Of a DNA stretch of 64,000 nt, positions 57,983 to 64,000 are shown piece by piece. The stretch is from Penicillium oxalicum (Eukaryota > Ascomycota > Eurotiomycetes > Eurotiales > Aspergillaceae). The notes beneath the pieces are model-generated. The model made no database searches. It was given only the letters and a program-made list of their open reading frames with translations, and was not told where the DNA came from. Location of the stretch: assembly GCF_001723175.1 (NCBI RefSeq), contig NC_064655.1, positions 1,736,001 to 1,800,000 of the forward strand, read 5' to 3'. Every line of letters starts with the position of its first letter. Position 1 is the stretch's first letter. The position numbers were made by a program, and so were the translations under genes.

Positions 57983-59168
57983 TTACTCCTTGTCGGGGAA
58001 TCCAAAGGTCTTGCCGAAGGGGGGGAAGACAAGACGCTGGAAGGAGTTGGTGGCGGCCAATTCGTCAATGTACTTTTGAATGGTGGCCATGTCTTCCGAG
58101 TCCAGGTGGATCAGGTCCTTGCGGTTGGCCTCGATACGATCGGGGTTGACGGACTTGGCCAGGACAGAGGATCCTCGGGCAACTGTGGTTGGGGAAGAGA
58201 AAGAATCAGTCTGAGTTTGGGGAAGCGATTGTGCTGCTGGGGAGTGGAAAAGGAGAGAAAAGGAGGAGGAATGATCATCTTACTGTGCCAGCTCAACAAA
58301 ATAGAAGCCGGGGAGACACCACGCTTCTCCGAAACCTCGACGATGGGCTTGGCTTTGAACAAGACGTTACCGGTGCTGCCGAGGGGGCTGTACGCGGTGA
58401 TGTGGATTCCCTTTTGCTTGCAGAAGTCGACAATCTCCTGCTGGGGCAGGGACGGGTGGTTCTCGATCTGGTTGGCGGCGGGGACAACGGTAGCTTGGGG
58501 CAGGAGTTCCTCGAGATACTTGACGCTGTAGTTGGAGACGCCGATGGCGCGCACTTTGCCGGAGCCGACAAGTTTCTCCATGCTCTTCCAGGTGGTGACG
58601 TGGCTATGGTCGTGGACAATGTCTCGCGAGCCGTCTTCAAGCTTGGGGAACATGGGGTGGTTTCCTGTAAAAGATCCCAAAAAAAGACAGAATAATGTGT
58701 CAGAATCGTTTCAATTGCGCTTGGGATCACAGTTTCGGGCGCACCCAAGGGGGAGTGTTGGGGCTTTTAAAAGGGCACAAGGCATTCGCGAAAGGAGGTC
58801 AACGTACCATTCGGGTTCATGGCCAAGGGCCAGTGCATCAGATACAAGTCCACATAGTCAAGGCCCAGGTTCTGAAGAGACTCGTCCAATCCCTCCTGGA
58901 CACGAGCGTGATAGGTGCACCACAGCTTGGTGGTCACAAAGAGGTCCTCGCGCGTGACGATACCCTCGTCAATCGCCTGCTTAATTCCTTGGCCGACCTC
59001 GTTCTCATTACCGTAGCACATGGCTCCGTCAATGTGGCGATATCCGACCTTGATGGCGTGGTAGACCGCGCGAGCGACCTCACCGGGGGCGGACTGCCAT
59101 GTACCCAGGCCCAGCGCGGGGATCTCGGCGCCAGTGTTCAATTTGAAGCGGACGTCTGCGGCAGCCAT
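57983..59168 (-). CDS. Aldo-keto reductase, NADPH-type
   Basis: Reduces an aldehyde or ketose with NADPH. Exons 59168-58808, 58664-58284 and 58182-57983 give 313 residues in one frame. The full catalytic tetrad is visible: Asp47 and Tyr52 in YRHIDGAMCYGNE, Lys81 in VTTKLW and His112 in LYLMHWP. Further family motifs are IPALGLGTWQS, AIGVSNYSVKYLEELL, ANQIENHPSLPQ, ITAYSPLGS and VLAKSVNPDRIEANR. It ends FGFPDKE. The closest known style is the fungal glycerol/glyceraldehyde/glucuronate reductase group (GLD1, Gcy1-like). Its divergent neighbour is myo-inositol oxygenase, whose product D-glucuronate is a normal substrate for such enzymes, so glucuronate reductase is a sensible inference. The exact substrate is unproven. 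Confidence 0.93.
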
Positions 59169-60900
59169 TTTGTTTTTGGTATGTGTTGGATGGGGAGTCG
59201 GGGTATGTTTGAAGGATGGAGCAGGATATCGGAGTAAGAGGAAAAGTGAAGTACGAAGCAGGTCGAGGTAATCGGTCAATGTGTTATGTTTAAGATTCGT
59301 GTCAAGAAACAGGCTACGCGGGGCCAAAAGACCCCCACGACTCGGCGCTGGAGAAAAGGACCGTCCGATCTGTCGACCAAAAGGAGGGGCATTCGGTCTT
59401 TCTGTTTTTGGCTCGCTCGATATAAAGATACCCCGACCGGCGACCTGACAGGCTACAAGTGGATTGGGTCTCTTCCCCGCGTGGGGGTGAGGGGCACTAC
59501 ACATTCTCTGTGTACTTGACTGTCCCGTGTGACCCTTCATGCTACCGGTACAGACCGAGAACAAGGGACATCTTGGGAAAGTCGGATGGTTTTGTTCCTC
59601 AATTGGTATCGCCTCGTATGTCTTCTGTCCTTTTTTTTTTTCTTTTGCGGGTGCAGATGGTGAACGAGAACAGTCGTGGAAGAGACGGTCTCGAGAAATG
59701 AGATCAGGCACAAGCACGATGACGCAGGTGCCCCGCATCGTCGGCTCGGTGTGTTTGTACCGACTAGAGTGCTGTGACTGCAGTCTGAACAACGGCATGG
59801 CCTTTGAGACGAGTCAAAGGGGCATGGAGAGTGATCATTGCAATGGAGGCTAAACGAGAATTCGATGACTCGGCAGTCACGCTGAGACCGAGTATGGCAA
59901 CGAGTCCAAATAACGACTACACAGTGCAGAGGCCCTTGGAGGGGACAGTCAACTGGACAGGCGCCATTCGGAGGACGTTCAACCGGAGATCAACCGAGTA
60001 CCGGCCCACGAGAAGAGTACAGACCACATTCTATAGCCGCCATGATACTCTGGCAAAGGTGTTGACGACGCATGACGTATATTTGAGCCGTGTCGGGAAT
60101 GAATCAGCCATCGAACGATATCGATATGAGTGTCTGTGAGGAACTCAAGATCGATCCGGAAATGGATTGACGACTCTAGAATCCTCCTAGCTACCAGGAT
60201 AAATCCTTGATTCCTCAAAAGACGTCCAGGGGCCCATACAGTCACCAAAGTCACGCAGCCGGAAACCGAAATCCAGCGTGAGCCACGTGACACATGACCA
60301 TGCGGGCTGACTAAGGAGACACCGTCCCGGAAAAAGGTCGTGACTGGAAGTTCTTTTCGATCTGCTCTCCACAAAGGACTGCCACGATCCAATCACTGCC
60401 ACGCCGGCGTCCATTCTCGCCCCCCTGCAGCCCTGGGACGCCGACGGGGCTAAATCCAGAGATTCTCGGGTCGGATTCTGGAATCCGTGCTGGTCCTGCT
60501 GGGAGCTCCACGATGCTGCTCGATGCCTGTCCACACTGCAAATCATGATAGGGTTGTGCTGGGTCCGATCGCAAGAACGCACAATCCGCAGACCACTCCA
60601 TCAGAGACATGCTGCTCTCCGCATCGGAAATCGAGATGCGGGTTGGCCAGGCGCCTGGTCGGTCGTGGAACCCAGGGCTGAACTGGACGTATATATGGAT
60701 CAGACGTTTTCGAGGATCTCAAGAAATAATCACTCCAACACACCAATTTTTCATTCCGCCACTGCAGATTGTACCGTGAAGAGAGGATCCTGACAGTGAA
60801 ACTCCATTGGGCCGTTGTTGGATCATACGAATTGAGTTGAATACGGAAACTCTCGACTGGATTACTTTCGACCACACATCCTCAAACAGCATCTCTCACA
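59169..60900. promoter_or_regulatory. Shared divergent region of reductase and oxygenase
   Basis: About 1.7 kb between two divergent start codons with no supported gene inside. On the oxygenase side TATATAT lies at 60690-60696, about 205 bp before its ATG. A CACGTG box lies at 60284-60289. Small open frames on both strands overlap each other and have no family resemblance. Confidence 0.4.
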
Positions 60901-61863
60901 ATGGCACCCGTCGCTATTGCAGCTGACACACCAGCCGCTCCCATCTTCAACAAGCAACGAGATGGGCAGGCCCTGGAGGAATTGTCTGATGCTATCGACC
61001 AAGTCAACGTCCTCAAGAGCACGCTTACGTCACAGCCGGAGAAGGGTCTGTACGACGAGTCCGAGTTCGACAAAGCCAAGGACAAGACCACTTTTCGTCA
61101 ATATGAGGACGCCTGTGACCGTGTCAAGAATTTCTACAAGGAGCAACACACCAAGCAAAGCGTGGCCTACAACCTCAAGGCTCGCCACGATTTCCACAGT
61201 AAGACTCGGGCGGAAATGACCGTCTGGGAGGCCATGGAGAAGCTCAACACCCTCATCGACGAGTCCGACCCCGACACCAGTCTCTCCCAGATCGAACACC
61301 TGCTGCAGTCGGCCGAGGCCATTCGCCGCGATGGCAAGCCTCGCTGGATGCAATTGACCGGGCTGATCCACGATCTGGGTAAATTGCTCTTCTTCTTCGA
61401 TGCGCAGGGGCAGTGGGACGTTGTGGGCGACACTTTCCCCGTTGGTTGTGCCTTTGACGAGCGGATCATCTATGGTCGAGAGTCTTTCCGAGATAACGAG
61501 GACTTTGGCCATTCCATCTACGACACCAAGTTTGGCATCTACAGTCCCGGCTGTGGGCTGGACCAGGTCATGCTCTCCTGGGGCCACGATGAATACCTCT
61601 ATCACATTGCCAAGGAGCAGTCTACGCTCCCCGACGAGGCTCTTGCCATGATTCGCTATCACTCCTTCTACCCCTGGCACAATGCGGGCGCCTACCATGA
61701 GCTGATGAATGATCACGACCAAGAGATGCTTCGTGCGGTCAAGGCCTTCAACCCTTATGACCTGTACAGCAAGAGCGACGATGTCCCCAGTGCCGAGGAG
61801 TTGAAGCCTTACTACCTGGAACTCATCGATGAGTTCTTCCCCAACAAGGTTGTCCGCTGGTAG
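60901..61863 (+). CDS. myo-Inositol oxygenase
   Basis: Non-haem di-iron enzyme that opens myo-inositol with O2 to D-glucuronate (EC 1.13.99.1), a cytosolic entry to inositol catabolism. An intact intronless frame of 320 residues; mammalian enzymes are about 285, the extra length being N-terminal. All six metal-ligand positions are present in order: His in HLLQSAEAIRRDG, His and Asp in GLIHDLGK, His in WGHDEYLY, His in IRYHSFYPWH and Asp in NPYDLYSK. Other family blocks are FRQYEDACDRVKNFYKEQH, DTFPVGCAFDERIIY and the C terminus FFPNKVVRW. Start codon context is CACAATGGC, good for fungi. It is divergent from the aldo-keto reductase, which may take its product onward. Confidence 0.97.
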   Translation: MAPVAIAADTPAAPIFNKQRDGQALEELSDAIDQVNVLKSTLTSQPEKGLYDESEFDKAKDKTTFRQYEDACDRVKNFYKEQHTKQSVAYNLKARHDFHSKTRAEMTVWEAMEKLNTLIDESDPDTSLSQIEHLLQSAEAIRRDGKPRWMQLTGLIHDLGKLLFFFDAQGQWDVVGDTFPVGCAFDERIIYGRESFRDNEDFGHSIYDTKFGIYSPGCGLDQVMLSWGHDEYLYHIAKEQSTLPDEALAMIRYHSFYPWHNAGAYHELMNDHDQEMLRAVKAFNPYDLYSKSDDVPSAEELKPYYLELIDEFFPNKVVRW

Positions 61864-64000
61864 AACTCTTTCTCCATCCCGGGCCCTCAAAAAGATGATT
61901 TAGACGGTACATTGATGTTCCTCTTCTTTTACGTGTGTCTTGTGTTTTTTTCTTTCATTTATTCTTTTCATCGGTCCTTCCTAGACCAATCGTGATGATT
62001 TGACCTGGTTCTGTTTCCCAAGATTCCCATTTGTGCATTCTTTTTTGGGTTGATACGATTTTGATGCATTTGCCTTTTTTTTTTTCTTTTTCTTACTCTC
62101 TGATGACTCGACCATTTTTGGGGGAAGCCTCATATCATGCAAGCGCCTGTACATACTTTGACCACCTTTAGTCCTCTCACAAAGAGACTGTTATTCAGAA
62201 GCCATTTGATACGATTTCCCCGGATGTGTCTAGAGTCCGACTGAAGACAGAAGCGAAAAGAAGATCAAGCCAAGATCTTGATACCCGTTCTCCAATGTCC
62301 ATCACATCCGACTCGAGACCTCTGTTTGGTGAGCTAGCAAACCCCCCCCCCCCCCCCCCCCCCCATCTTTCCTTGAAATAGAGTCCTTGCCCAGTCTACC
62401 GCCCCCACTGGATCTTCCCAGTTGTCTTACATTTGGCATGAGGTGGAGAGAAGATCCAATGATTCCGAGGCTATACTTGATAGTACAGAATTGTAGACCC
62501 AGCCAGGACTACTACCGATTTTAACGAGTCCGAAGTACTAGTGTGAATACTCGTCGTGACTCTAGTGAGTACTGTCCATCAGTTTTCCCCCCTTTGATAA
62601 CCACCCTCCAAGAAAAAAGAAGAAAAAAAAAACAGAAAGCATCCACTACTACGTCAAAGCTCTCCCCAGGCCTGCAAGACCAACTCCACTCTTTCATTCG
62701 AATTCTTCCGAAATGAAGCCGACCGCAGAGCCAGCCCGCACCACCTGCACATTGTACACACACACGAGCGGCATGGAAGAAGAGAAAGAAAAGAAAAAAA
62801 AGAAAAGCAAAAAAAAAAAAATTACTTCCCACTGAGTCTCGTCCAGCTGCCAAATTCGGAAGCCAGGGCTCTACACCATAGAATTGACACCGACAGTCAC
62901 CCTCGAGGACCCTCCCACGAACCCTGCGCGGAAAAGCTGCGGTCCAACATCATACAAAGTGTCGATTCCGTCTCACCTGCCAGAGTGGGTTAGAGGCGAG
63001 GCCCAGTCCAACTGTGTCTTTGGAGAGGTGGGCACGGGAGCCTCGTCGATCCTTTTACCTAAAGTACAATCTACGACTCTAGTATGTAGCTGCCTTGTCA
63101 AGTGGGTTGCCAAGTGGCCACTGCGTACTTGCTATAGGTGTGCCTTTTCTCCTCTCCCTGTGTCTGCTATTATAGAGTAGACGAGTGGAGGCGTGAACAG
63201 AGGGGGGATATGTGGAGATTGGCGAGAACTGGACCCGACCGACCAGGCTGATATGGGTGTTTTTCTTGGTGAGAGGCTCGTCGTTCATGATGAGGCTTCT
63301 TCATCAGAGACTTTGAGAATCCTTCTCAATGATCATTGTGTAGTTTTTTTTCCCCTCACCCCGAGGGTATGTATAGATTTCAACCAGTTAGCGTGGAAGC
63401 CATGTGTCCAAACTACTGCACTTATTGTATGTATTGTCGATCATCCCCTGAAAAGCTCGCTTGCACATTTGACCAAATGTAAGCTAACCGAAAGGCTATT
63501 TCCTTTCTTTTTCTCCTCTGTCTCTGTCTCTCGCTCTCGTTCTCTTGTCCGTGAAGGTTCGCTATAGCTGCTGATGTAATGAAACGCGCCATACACCATC
63601 CTTGTAAATCTGACCGTTTGTCCAGCCAGACTGTTCGCATCCATGCTGCATGGGGGAGCGGGGGGTTTTTTTCTTAAAAAGGGGGAGCTAGACCAAGTGA
63701 GGCGAAAAGAGCCCGCCTGAGTGTCATCCAGGGGTCCAGGGGGGGAGAGAGGGCAGGGGATAAGCTTCCAATGAGACATCCAGTCTTCAAGACCTTTTGA
63801 TATTGAGTGCTTCGAGGTTACAGCATGGTAGATCATCTGTCTCATAGAAGGACAGTACATTGCAGTCAGCCAAATTGATGATTGCGTGACCAGACTGTAT
63901 ACTTTGAACCATTTTTCTCCTCGTTAACCCCTCACCATTAGCGCTCGATGAAGAAGAAAGGGTCCGTCCGGATGGTGATGGATTCCATACCACTCCGGCA
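61864..64000. other. Right-edge non-coding sequence, 2.1 kb
   Basis: T-rich 3' region of the oxygenase gene, the C23 tract, A-rich runs near 62610-62820 and CT repeats near 63510-63545. No supported gene. A frame at 63787-63993 on the minus strand cannot be judged because the window ends. Confidence 0.5.
62342..62364. repeat. C23 homopolymer
   Basis: Twenty-three C in a row in non-coding sequence, G23 on the other strand. It is long enough to form quadruplex or i-motif structures and to be mis-counted in assembly. Confidence 0.9.

Overview
The window is nuclear DNA of a filamentous ascomycete, most probably a Eurotiales mould close to Penicillium or Aspergillus. The evidence is many short GT-AG introns (about 50-250 nt), CT-rich leaders, roughly 50% GC coding sequence, and proteins whose wording matches that group (PEX1, MCM7, SPT2, arginine-type carbamoyl-phosphate synthase, small Eurotiales proteins). 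No CRISPR array, operon, phage or intact transposon is visible. Splice models were built by eye. Where several exons were joined, I checked that summed exon lengths are divisible by three and that the peptide agrees with the family.

Left part (1-20 kb): a small disordered protein; an RRM/VIP1-type protein with a one-base frame break; a badly broken conserved fungal gene; a coiled-coil protein; the mitochondrial carbamoyl-phosphate synthase large subunit; a MYND-SET protein; an uncertain cysteine-rich gene; and an intron-containing tRNA-Asp(GTC).

Middle part (20-40 kb) is dense housekeeping. PEX1 and MCM7 are divergent from a ~0.5 kb promoter. They are followed by a small secreted 10-cysteine protein, ATP-dependent NAD(P)H-hydrate dehydratase (six exons, one of 11 nt), SPT2 (first coding exon only 6 nt), ribosomal proteins P2 and S15, a peroxisomal acyl-CoA ligase ending in AKL, and a Rossmann NAD(P)-binding protein.

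Right part (40-64 kb) starts with a gene-poor stretch of almost 8 kb. Two large, mostly disordered proteins follow, one of 1197 aa and one of 1173 aa with a BTB-like segment. Then comes a divergent metabolic pair, an aldo-keto reductase and myo-inositol oxygenase, sharing a 1.7 kb promoter region. These two could act in sequence: myo-inositol to D-glucuronate, then reduction to L-gulonate.

I found no clearly new multi-gene system. The most useful leads are the oxygenase/reductase pair, the unusual splicing (6-nt and 11-nt exons, a GC-AG intron), the cluster of frame breaks at 2.7-5 kb, the tRNA-like element with an A tail at 31.3 kb, and several proteins of unknown function.
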